A stretch of 64,000 bases of DNA from Pythium myriotylum (Eukaryota; Oomycota; Peronosporomycetes; Pythiales; Pythiaceae): contig JALJCQ010000026.1 of assembly GCA_023091665.1 (NCBI GenBank), forward strand, positions 62,001 through 126,000, read 5' to 3'. The notes under the pieces were generated by a model that was given only the letters and a program-made list of their open reading frames with translations, was not told the DNA's origin and did no database searches. The translations under genes were made by a program, and so were the position numbers. Shown here piece after piece: positions 19,773 through 29,100 of the stretch (positions are counted from its first letter, which is position 1; each line of letters begins with the position of its first letter).

Positions 19773-21049
19773 TCACCGGTCGAGCACGACATCAAAGTCA
19801 ATGTATTGGGCGTAGTGCTCGCCGCACCGCAGCACTTTCTGGCGGTCCGTGGGATTGAACTTGGCTGTGGACACGTGCGTGGAGAGGTTAGTCAGCTGCG
19901 CGTCGTAGTAGGAGTAGTCGGCGAAGGGCAGCAGCACGGACCCACCTGTGAAGCGCGTGATCTTCTCCATGGCCTCGAAGGTCGTGACGGGCGCATAGAG
20001 CACGGGCAGGTTGGCGCTCTGGATGATGTCCATGATGTAGGCCTGCGGCTGGTCCACGGGCGGCACGCCCGTGAGGATGAGCCCGCCGTTGAATTTGTCG
20101 CCCGTGCGCGCCTCGTAGTTTTGCGCGTGGGACAAGAAGCCCAGGATGATGTCGTTGCGCGAGGCGTGCGTGACAAAGAGCGTGTCGTTGTACTGGTTGG
20201 ACGAGAGCTTGACGAGGAAGCGGCGCAGGCCCGAGGTCACGAGCGACGTCTTGTTGTACTGCAGGAACCGCCGGTCGTGGCCCGAGAGCATGCGCGTGCG
20301 GAAGAGCCCTTCAAAGTCGAGCATGCTGCAGTTGGCGAGCGCCGGCAGGTTGGGCACGACGCCGATGAGCGGGATGCCCCACTTGCCGAGGGCCTTGGGG
20401 AAGTACTCCCACATCATCTCGAGCTTCTCGGGACGCACTTTGTTGAGGATCACGCCGCGCACCTGGACGCCAAACTCGCGGCACATCGAGTAGTTGAGCG
20501 CGAGGTCGTCAAAGGCCGAGCCGATGCCGCCGTTGGCGATGAGGATCATGTCGATGCCGAGCTCGGCGGCCACGCGCGCGTTGTTGACGTCGACGATCGA
20601 GCCCACGCCCGTGTGGCCCGTGCCTTCGACGATCGTGTAGTCGTTGGCGGCCGTGATCTTGTCAAAGCTCTGGCGGATCTTGCTCAGCTGCGACTCGAGC
20701 GTGATCTCGCCATCCAAGAACTTGCGCGTGTAGCCCGGCGGGATGACCACGGGCGACATGTCGGCGTAGTGGCACCGCGTCAGATGGAAGATCTCTGCCG
20801 AAAGACACGATTACAATCCGGGAAAAACAATCTCTCTCTCTCTCTCTCGGTCGCGTTACCTTTGGCGACCGCGACGTCCTTGTCCACGCGCAGCGAGTCG
20901 CCCTCGACGAGCACGCTCTCCTGGCCCACGGGCTTGAGGAAGCCGATGTGGTCGATGCGGCTCGTGAGCCCGTGGAGCAAGCCGATGCACGTGCTGGTCT
21001 TGCCCACGTGCTGGCGCGTCGCCGCCACGTACACGGCCGCTTTCTTCAT
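19773..21049 (-). CDS. BioD-like P-loop NTPase with DRTGG domain
   Basis: Two exons: 20860-21049 and 19773-20794. The 65-bp intron (20795-20859) contains a (CT)n run; splicing gives 403 aa. The N-terminus has a deviant P-loop (VAATRQHVGKTSTCIGLLHG) as in dethiobiotin synthetase/cobyrinic acid synthase-type ATPases. The middle has VEGTGHTGVGSIVDVNNA and the C-terminal third is a DRTGG-type domain (TGDKFNGGLILTGVPP). This matches proteins related to the N-terminal half of bacterial phosphotransacetylases. The precise reaction is unknown; a regulatory or ligase role is inference. It is divergent from the HAD gene (167 bp apart). Confidence 0.82.
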
Positions 21050-21216
21050 GGCCGGCGAGTCGCGACGTCACCACGGTCTCTCTTCAACCTCCTCGCCAGA
21101 TCCCGATGTGGGACCCCAGGTTCGTATGTGGTCCACACGACGTGCTTTGCTAATGTCACAGGTAAGAGGGAGAGGAGCTGCTCGGAAGGTCTCCGATATT
21201 ATTGCAAGGCGTCGTC
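21050..21216. promoter_or_regulatory. Divergent promoter region
   Basis: 167 bp between the starts of the BioD-like gene (21049, minus) and the HAD hydrolase (21217, plus), so a shared bidirectional promoter is likely. No individual motif is claimed. Confidence 0.45.
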
Positions 21217-22053
21217 ATGGCCGTCCGCGGCGTCACGTTCGACTTGGACGACACGCTCTGGTGCGGCGCGACCGTGATCCGCCGCGCGAGCGACGCCTTC
21301 CACGCATTCCTCGAGCGCCGCGTGCCGCTCGTGGCGAGAAACTTCCCGCCGGCCGAGTTCTACAGGCTGCTCGGCCGCCTCCAGAAGGAGCTGCCGCACA
21401 AGGCCCACGACTACACGTTCCTGCGCAAGCACGCGCTGCGCCACTGCATCGGAGAAGTCGGCGGCGCGGCTGCCGCGCTGCAGCTGACCGAGGAAGACGA
21501 GGCCGCGCTCGAGGCGTTTCTGGAAGAGGCCTTTCTCGCGTTCCTGATCCCGCGCAGCCAGCCCGACTTCTTCGACGGCGTCGATGTGCTTCTGCTGCAG
21601 CTCCATGACGAGCTGCGTGTGGACGCCGACGGCGTTGTCTCCAAACGGCCTGTCATGGGTGTGATCACCAATGGCAATTGCATGTTTGAGCAATTGCCCG
21701 AGTTCTTCCGCTCGCAGATGGACTTCATGGTCTCAGCTGAGAGTGCCGGCGTCGCAAAGCCCGACAGCAAGATCTTTGACGTGGCGTTCGCCAAGTTCGA
21801 GCAGCCGATCGCTCGCCACGAGATCGTCCACGTCGGCGACCACTACGACGCCGACGTCACAGGCGCGAAACGTGCAGGCTTCCTGACCATCTGGATCGAC
21901 GCGAAACGCGAGAAGCCCGACGCGTTCCACCGCCGCGATCTCGACAGCGAGGACGCCGCTCGCTTTCCAGAAGCTGACGCCATCGTCACGCACGTGCGCG
22001 CAGTCGTCGACGTCATTCGACGCTGGAACCAGGAGCACTCTAGCATGAGGTAA
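21217..22053 (+). CDS. HAD-superfamily hydrolase
   Basis: 278 aa from MAVRGVTFDLDDT; an ATG at 21202 would add five residues upstream. All HAD motifs are visible: DLDDT with nucleophile Asp9 and acid/base Asp11; GVITNG (motif II); GVAKPDS with the motif III Lys; and VGDHYDADVTGAKRAG (motif IV acidic pair). The helical cap between motifs I and II fits subfamily IA. The predicted activity is phosphomonoesterase on a small metabolite; substrate unknown. It ends 33 bp before the convergent PPR gene end at 22087. Confidence 0.88.
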   Translation: MAVRGVTFDLDDTLWCGATVIRRASDAFHAFLERRVPLVARNFPPAEFYRLLGRLQKELPHKAHDYTFLRKHALRHCIGEVGGAAAALQLTEEDEAALEAFLEEAFLAFLIPRSQPDFFDGVDVLLLQLHDELRVDADGVVSKRPVMGVITNGNCMFEQLPEFFRSQMDFMVSAESAGVAKPDSKIFDVAFAKFEQPIARHEIVHVGDHYDADVTGAKRAGFLTIWIDAKREKPDAFHRRDLDSEDAARFPEADAIVTHVRAVVDVIRRWNQEHSSMR

Positions 22054-22086
22054 GGCACAAAAGTATATAACATTCTGATGCGATCT

Positions 22087-24552
22087 CTACTCTTTAACCG
22101 ATGCGGGCAGCAAAAACTTCTTGCCCACCTTCTTGTTGAACGCGATGACCTCGGCGCGCACCTTGCGCTTCTCCATCAGCTTGCTGCGCGTGCCTGCCGT
22201 GATGACGGCGTACGGGTCCTCGGGGATGAGCTCCGTGAAGAGCCCATAGCGCTCCGTGAGCTGCCGGATCTTCTTGTAGTGGCGCTCTTCCAGTCGCACG
22301 TTCATCGCATCGGCCTGCTCGAGCAACACGAGCGCCTTGCGCAGGTAGCGGTGGCGCGCGTAGTGGTCCACGAGCATGCCGATCGTGATGCCGTCGGCCG
22401 GCAACGAACCTTCGTCGACCTGACGCTGCACCTCGGCGAACAGCTCCTCGGCTTTCTGCGTGCGCTTGGCTCGCACATACATCTGCATCATTGTGCGATA
22501 CGTGTGCTTGTTGGGCGCGATGTTGTGCTCGGTAAACGCTTCGTTGAAGTACTTTTCGGCTCGCTGGATGCGGAGCGCGTTCGTGTACACGCTCAGCATG
22601 GTCGTGAGCGTGACGACCGAGACCGGGATCTTCTTCTCCTCGGTCATCTCGCTGAACAGGCGCTCCGCCCGCTCGATCATTTGGTTCTGGAACCGACCAA
22701 AGTCGCGCAAATCCATGGGGCCACCAGTGATATCCTCCGTGAATGGATCCACCGGTTCGGTTAGTGCCAGGGCGTCCTGCTGACGCAGCGCGTTGAGCTG
22801 AGCTCGCTCTTCCTCGGTCATCTCGCCTTCTGCATTCTCAGCAGCGGCCGCCATGTCCTCGTCGTCCTCGTAGTCTTCGTACTCTTCATCCTCATCGTCG
22901 TAGTCATCAGCCACACCGTCGTAGTTCCAGTTCTTCATGCTCGACACTTCCTTGAATGGACGCGTGAGGTCGATCTCGCGGCCATCGTCGTCAAACTCGA
23001 GCGGCTCCTGGTGGATTGGCTCGAGTGGAGGAAGTGGTTTCTTATTGCGCGGCGCCTGCTCCACAACCTTGCGAATCTGTGCGCGAGCGTACACGTTGAG
23101 CAGCGTATTGTACGTTCGCTGATCAATCGGAACCTGGTGCAAACGCATCTGACGCAGGATCTCCTCAGCTTGGATGTAGTCGCCATGCTTCGCGCACGCA
23201 TGGAGAACATTGTTGTAGGTGAAGAGGTCCGGGTAGTAGTCGTACAGTTCTTGCATCTCGTGGTAGAACTCGACAGCCTTGTGAGCAAAGTAGTGCGACT
23301 TGGCACACGCGAGAATGAGCGAGTTGAACGTCATATGTGTCGGTGAAAGTCCACAGTCGAGCAGGTCCTCGTATAGGTTGATGGCACGCTCGATGCGGCC
23401 GATCTTGGCGAAGCCGTGAATGAGAACAGTGAAAGCAACGACGTCAGGCTCCGTCACACGCGAGCGCATGAGGTGGAAGGTCTGGAAGGCCTTGTCGATG
23501 TCGCCTTCTGCAATCGCTGCGTTCATGAGAATAGTGAAGCTAGCCTTGTCTGGCATGAGTCCGGCAAGCTGCATCTTCTCCATGATATTGTACGCCCATT
23601 GGACGCGCTTGGCCTTGGCGCACACATTCATCACCGAGTTGTACACGTTCACGTCTGGCTGCACTCCACGTTCCTTCATGCGACCGAGCGTGCGCACCGC
23701 AGTCGCTGGACCAGAAGCGCCCGAGTTCACCAACGAAATGACATAGTACATGTAGGTCTTGGCATCCGGTGGAATACTGTGAGGCACGGCGTCCAACGAG
23801 TCGGTCGTCGTCACGGCACTCGTCGCGGTATCTGTGGCAGCGTTTACGAGCGACACTTCGGGCTGAATCGCGAGGTTCTTTTCCATACGGGCGAGCAAGG
23901 CGTTAGCCTCGTCAAAGAGTCCCTTCTCGGCGTATACGCGCATGAGGAAGTTGTAGTCATCCACGCTGAGTTCGTGCGGCACGCTCTCCACTGCGTCCTC
24001 TTGTTGTTCCTCCTTGAGGCGCTCGCTGACCTCAGCCAGAACGGCCGGGTCGCCTCTCGCAAGCGCATTCAGCTTTGCCAGCACGTCCTTTTCATTCAGA
24101 TCCGCGAGTGTTGGTTCTTCCTTGTACACGTAGTTGCCTTCCGGGCCGAGGTTCTTGAGGTACTCGAACACGTTGTCGAGCTCCTTGTTGAACTCAGTGT
24201 CGTTCTCAAGTTCGGTCCAGAGCCGGTCGTTGCGCTCGTTCTCCTTGCCGAGCACCTTGAGCTCGCGCATGCTCTCGACGTGGGTCTTCGCCGGCGCCAC
24301 GTCCTTCTTGAGCTTGTCCTTCTTCTTCATGCCGCCCTTGCGGAACTTGGAGGTCTTGACTACGAACGCCGAAGCGCCACCGAGTCGCTTGTTGAGCGTG
24401 CGCGAGCTCGAGATGCCCGCGCGCTGCTCCGAGACCCACGCATTGCCCGTCGCGGCAGCGAGCTGCGTGGTGAGCGCACGCGACGAGGCGCGGCGCGCCA
24501 GCGAGGCGAGCAGCATCGCCATGGCTCGTTCTTCTATGCGGCCTGAGGCCAC
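22087..24552 (-). CDS. Mitochondrial pentatricopeptide-repeat (PPR) protein
   Basis: Single-exon, 821 aa from 24552; MAMLLASLARRASSRALTTQ at 24522 is an equally good start. The N-terminus is Arg/Ser/Ala rich without acids, as in a mitochondrial presequence, followed by a Lys-rich stretch (FRKGGMKKKDKLKK). PPR units run from about residue 205 to 480 (DAKTYMYYVISLVNSG, PDVNVYNSVMNVCAKAKR, PDKASFTILMNAAIAEGD, PDVVAFTVLIHGFAKIGR, THMTFNSLILACAKS, LFTYNNVLHACAKHGD, DQRTYNTLLNVYARAQ). More follow at about 650-760 after an acidic insert (DDYDDEDEEYEDYEDDEDM). The family binds organellar RNA; the target is unknown. Confidence 0.9.
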   Translation of the reverse strand: MASGRIEERAMAMLLASLARRASSRALTTQLAAATGNAWVSEQRAGISSSRTLNKRLGGASAFVVKTSKFRKGGMKKKDKLKKDVAPAKTHVESMRELKVLGKENERNDRLWTELENDTEFNKELDNVFEYLKNLGPEGNYVYKEEPTLADLNEKDVLAKLNALARGDPAVLAEVSERLKEEQQEDAVESVPHELSVDDYNFLMRVYAEKGLFDEANALLARMEKNLAIQPEVSLVNAATDTATSAVTTTDSLDAVPHSIPPDAKTYMYYVISLVNSGASGPATAVRTLGRMKERGVQPDVNVYNSVMNVCAKAKRVQWAYNIMEKMQLAGLMPDKASFTILMNAAIAEGDIDKAFQTFHLMRSRVTEPDVVAFTVLIHGFAKIGRIERAINLYEDLLDCGLSPTHMTFNSLILACAKSHYFAHKAVEFYHEMQELYDYYPDLFTYNNVLHACAKHGDYIQAEEILRQMRLHQVPIDQRTYNTLLNVYARAQIRKVVEQAPRNKKPLPPLEPIHQEPLEFDDDGREIDLTRPFKEVSSMKNWNYDGVADDYDDEDEEYEDYEDDEDMAAAAENAEGEMTEEERAQLNALRQQDALALTEPVDPFTEDITGGPMDLRDFGRFQNQMIERAERLFSEMTEEKKIPVSVVTLTTMLSVYTNALRIQRAEKYFNEAFTEHNIAPNKHTYRTMMQMYVRAKRTQKAEELFAEVQRQVDEGSLPADGITIGMLVDHYARHRYLRKALVLLEQADAMNVRLEERHYKKIRQLTERYGLFTELIPEDPYAVITAGTRSKLMEKRKVRAEVIAFNKKVGKKFLLPASVKE

Positions 24553-24708
24553 TCCAGGCCACTGGAAAGCGAAAATTCCAAAAGTAGGTGATACGGAGCT
24601 AGTTGCTTCTATTTTCAGGTGATACGGAGGTCCAAAATGTCAAAACCCGTCCGATTCTAGTACTGTTGGGACCTGCTGGGGAAAGCTGGCCCGGTGCTGC
24701 TGGATTGT

Positions 24709-25053
24709 TTAGGCGTGCGGGAACTTGCGGAAGCCACAGGCGACGCCCGGGTTGGAGATAAGGGTCCACTGGGACTTGGCCTTGAAGTAGCAGGTGCCGC
24801 CGTTGTAGCTGTTCCAGCTCCAGCGCTCGCAGCCGCGCAGCGACTTGCAGAAGCCGCCGCACTTGTCGGCGCCGCCGCGCGCGTTGCCGATGTCGGTGCC
24901 GCTGAAGTCGCAGTCGTTGCCCCAGAAGACGTCGTCGTTGGCCGCGTACGTGAAGCAAATGTCGTTCCAGACCTTGTCGCAGGCGAGCGCCGCGCGCGTC
25001 GAGAGCAGCGCGACCAGGCAGACAGCCAGCAGCAGCGACTTGAGAGCGGACAT
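24709..25053 (-). CDS. Small secreted PAN/Apple-like cysteine-rich protein
   Basis: 114 aa from MSALKSLLLAVCLVALLS, a clear signal peptide that cleaves near ALA-CDK. An upstream in-frame ATG at 25095 would bury this signal and is disfavoured. The mature part has eight Cys in a PAN/Apple-like pattern: CDKVWNDICF, DCDFSG, KCGGFCKSLRGCERWSW, GGTCYFK, ACGF. The CxxxxGCxxWSW and tCyfK elements are typical of PAN modules, which bind carbohydrate or protein ligands. Oomycetes secrete many such proteins; a cell-wall or extracellular binding role is inference. Confidence 0.82.
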   Translation of the reverse strand: MSALKSLLLAVCLVALLSTRAALACDKVWNDICFTYAANDDVFWGNDCDFSGTDIGNARGGADKCGGFCKSLRGCERWSWNSYNGGTCYFKAKSQWTLISNPGVACGFRKFPHA

Positions 25054-25334
25054 GGCGAGTCGGTGAGGGAGGCGGCGAGTTGGCGAATGACCCAAGTCCG
25101 CAAGCTGCTGACAGCTCAGAAGACAGTCCCGTTGGGTGAAAAATTCCAGAGCGCCGGGTGGAATGGGTGTTGGCGCCGGTCAGCCAGCAGCCAGCACGGG
25201 AATGTACTGGCTTAGAGCAGGAAAGTCCATCCTCCCACTGACTCTCCGCTTTGCAGGTGTTGAACACGTCGCAGTGTGGGACCAAAAATGGCGGACAATC
25301 AGTCGCTACGTTGTATTACAGTCGCTGGATTTTC

Positions 25335-25755
25335 CTACGCGAGGACCTTGCCGAAGGCACCCCAGTTGGCGGGCGAGATGTCGTCGAGGTTGACAAAGAC
25401 GCGCGTGGACGGCACGGCGAACTCCCTCGCGACGGTCTCAGTCAGCGCCGCGACGGTCGTTGGGTTGCGCTCGGCGTTGATCTTGCCGATGTTGCGGACT
25501 TCAACGAACGCGCAGAGCTACAAAAGTACAGTACCTCGGTCCTGTCAGATCCTCTACGATCTCAGATAAGTTTTGCACTTGCCATACCTCAGTCGAACCC
25601 TGGAAGCAGAGATCGCGGTCAAGCTGCACGTCGACCATAATAGACGGCTCGGGGCTGCCAAGTGCAAGCGTGATGCTCTTGGAGACCGCCTTGAGCGCCG
25701 AGTCGACTGCGACAGAGGCACGCTTGGCGTTGCTGGTGACGCGCACGAACGGCAT
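25335..25755 (-). CDS. MIF/tautomerase-family protein
   Basis: Two exons: 25588-25755 and 25335-25517. The intron is 70 bp (25518-25587, GT-AG, phase 0); the protein is 116 aa, the usual MIF length. It starts MPFVRVTSNA with the catalytic N-terminal Pro after Met removal. The Lys equivalent to the active-site Lys32 lies in SKSITLALGSPEPSIMV. Exon 2 gives LCAFVEVRNIGKINAERNPT, with the family IGKI motif, then RVFVNLDDISPANWGAFG, the family C-terminal strand. Tautomerase activity is expected from these residues. MIF homologues occur in plant-pathogenic oomycetes, but no effector role can be read from the sequence. No signal peptide. Confidence 0.88.
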
Positions 25756-26165
25756 TGCAGATTAGTGGAAGCTGGGGTAGGCGAGCGGGTGCTGGAAGAT
25801 TGGAAAGTGAGGCTGAGCATCGAGTGAACCACGCGCGGCGCTTGGTGAGCGGGCCATCGACACGAGATCTCCGGGGAGGCACACTATGTGCACGTTTTGA
25901 TAGGATCTCGGTTGAATTAGTAGGACTAGGCTCAACGAGGGCTTCGTGATCGTAATATTCAGTTGGTGTTTACGACTCATAAACAAAAGGTCAGAATGCA
26001 CGTCTGTCGACGATTTTATTCAGGATTTAGGACTCTGAGGTGGTATTTGATCGGTTTGGTGGATTCGAATGGAGAATATATGGTATGGTCCAGGGTATAT
26101 CATTCACAGCTTCGATAAGTCTAAACAGAACGTGGTCCGACGAACTAGGGCGGTGACGGCCGCTA
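25756..26165. other. Intergenic 5' region of MIF-like gene
   Basis: 410 bp between the MIF-like start (25755) and the Arf-GEF stop (26166). No supported gene or repeat. Confidence 0.4.
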
Positions 26166-29100
26166 TCATGCAAGAGGCAGTAACTGGCTAATGCTTTGGC
26201 TATAAACAAGGGACAGTGCCGCGCGCACGTCGTCGTTTCGCGTCTTGATGAGCTCGTTAAGCAGCGGGTAGAGCCAAGGCAAATGGCGTCGAAGCTATCC
26301 AGCAACGCATTAGACAAAGAAATAGGGGGGAAACGACAACGATAAAAACTCACCTCGGGCCCTGTGAACTGCGCAATTTGCGTGAGCGCGCTAACAATGA
26401 GACTCGCGTATCGCGTCACGCGCTGCACGGCATCTCTCGGCGGGGGCGGTCCACTGGATCGGCGCTCGCCGGTTGGAGACACGGTCCATGCTAAGTATTC
26501 CTCGAATGTCTGTTTGACCAGCACCGTCATCTGGCGTCTTGCCTCGTCCCGCTTCGTTTCATCATGCCCAGGCGCGGTGATATAGTTGAAAAGAACCTTG
26601 AGGTACTCATCCTTGCCCTGCACTTCCTGGAAAAGCATGTTGGGCAAGTCATCCTCTCCAGGCGGACCACGCGGATCGAGTCGGCCGTAGACCCAGCCTT
26701 TCCTAGCCAAGTGGCTTCGAAGATCAACGGCGTCGTTGACTTTCCTCGCAAACGAGAAACTCTCGCGCAGTGTGTTCATCAAACTCGCTGTGTGGCCTTC
26801 ACTAAGCGAGAGATGACGGGGCAGCTTGGACACGAGCACGTTGCCAAGCACCTTTTGCACCGCCAGAATAACGATAAGATGTGTGCGTGACGGCACCTTC
26901 TGCGCGTTCAGTTCCTCCTCGGTGACTAGTCGGGGAGGGAACGTGGACACAAACTTGAACCCAAGCACGGCAGGAACAGATGCATACATGCTGATGAGCT
27001 GAGGGGTACGTGGCGACAATGGGGACGACGCAGAGCTTGGGATCTCGGGTGGTTCTTGCATAGAAAAGAAGATCCACGTCGGTTCGGCCCGAGCCATCAC
27101 GGAACGTAGTTCGTCAGCGATAAGACCCCAGACGTCCTCGGGGAACTTATGGCCATGGACGACTAGCATCTTCTCCAATGCGAACGCAGCGGATGCTGCA
27201 AGGTCTTCTTCGCGGTCACTTGTGTCCATGCACTTGCCCAGTAGAAACAGCACCTCAGGCAAGAAGCCAACACTGTCATAGAACATACCATACGTGTTCA
27301 GCAATCGGTCAAGACATTGCGTCGATGTCGCCTTGGGTGGAGATTGACCCCCACCAAATCGTTCCTTTGTCACCGCAAGTTTGAGAGGTGGACGTTTGCT
27401 CTTCTCGACATGGACTTCGAGGTGACGCAATTCGTCTAGTAATGGAATCAAGACGCCCTTGAAAATGAGGGACCAGAGTCCCGACGAGAACTTGTGGCCA
27501 TGACGTTGAAGCGAATCGAAAAGAGCATTCAACGCTGTAAGTCGTACATCCACGCGACGATCCGATGCGAGCGTGGACAGCGCGGTCAGCACAGGCCACC
27601 ACACCCGTGTATGAAGCGCAGAGTCGTTGTACACATGGTTACCGTTTTCCAGGACCGTCACTGATGTTAATGTCGAACGCCGACGGCTTGGTGTCGAGGG
27701 GGGCGATAGCGCTGCAATTTCTTCCTCCAGAGCTCGGGAAGATTCTTGTTTCTCGTACCGCAGCGGGGCACCAGTCTCTTGAGCTGCCGCGTTCTTTTTC
27801 TTTTTGAATCCGACGCGTTTGGCAGCGGCCGCTTCGAGAAGGCCTTTTTCGATCACCTGGCCAGTGGCGAGGTTTTCTAGGCATACTGTCTCGATAGTAT
27901 TGATGCTATCCACACTGAGTTGCGTCAGGCCAATATGTTCATCCGATCCGCGCTCGACATCATCGCTTCCACAAACCGCAAACGCAAGCAAGCATTCCAC
28001 GGCATCGACAAACACCTCAATTATGCGATCAAAGTGCTGCTCCAGAATGCGCTTGGCAATCGTGAACCCTAGTTGGACAATTCGATCTGCCGTATTCTCC
28101 TTGCCCCCATCACCGTGCTCGTATGTCTCTGCTGCAACGCGCAAGACGCCCCAGATCGTTTTCCAGCCGGAACGAATGTTAGCGACACGAGCAAGGATCA
28201 TGTTTTCAACGCATCGAAGCACAAGCTCTTTGATATCCGTAGACATGGCATTTGCCATGATGACCTCAAATGGCGTGAGAAAGAGACGCTGGAAGTTGAA
28301 ATCCTTCAGCTCTTCTCTTTCTAGGAACTTCATGCTCAGCTGCCGAAGCGAGTCGATGGCATACATTGCGATGGACATGTTATCATGACAACCAATAGTC
28401 GTGAAGTGACGAGAGAGCACTTTCCAGGTCGAGGCCCAGACCATTCTTGATCGCGTGTTCATGTTCATATCAGCGACCTCAACAAGTTTCTGCAAAGAGA
28501 AAACCCGAGGTGGAGAAAACATACCGCTGTCACGTCCGTGGGACTGGAGGGCAACACCACGACCGTTGTTCACACCGGAACACTCAGTGAGGGAAACTAC
28601 ACATAGCTGAACGACGAATTCCTGAATGGCTGTGTCACTAAGAGACACCGAGCTACTGAACACACGATCGCTCGCAAGTGCGTCAATCTCAGCCATGACG
28701 CGAGCCGCATTTTCGTCTTCGATTGCAGGGTTGAAATAATCCTCTCCACCGCCGTTTGCGCCTCCGCCCATACCACTGCCGCTGCTACCACTGTCACGAT
28801 GAGACGGAGAGACTCCTGATCCAGATCCTCCAAATGCACCCCCTCGTCTTGATCCTGTGCTCAACGAGGAAGAAGAGGACGATGGGGTATTAAATCCTCC
28901 TCCGCCACCGCCACTTCCACCGCCGCCTCCACCGGTTTGGTTGAAGAAATCTACGTCTCCATGCAGTCCCTGGGCATGTGTCTGCAGTCGTGCAAGCTGA
29001 GAAATACATTGAAGAACATCACGCCATGCGTCACCGAGGTAGTTTCCTTCCTTGACACTGATAGAGATCAGAGCTTTGATCGCTTCGATGTTCTTAGGTC

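Noticed and set aside
19806..21608. 600-codon plus-strand frame across 19.8-21.6 kb
   Set aside because: Antisense shadow of the GC-rich BioD-like gene running into another frame of the HAD gene; low-complexity Arg/Ala/Val/Glu composition and no domain.
23416..24546. 376-codon plus-strand frame
   Set aside because: Mirror of the PPR gene; His/Arg/Val-rich composition typical of antisense reading of GC-biased codons.
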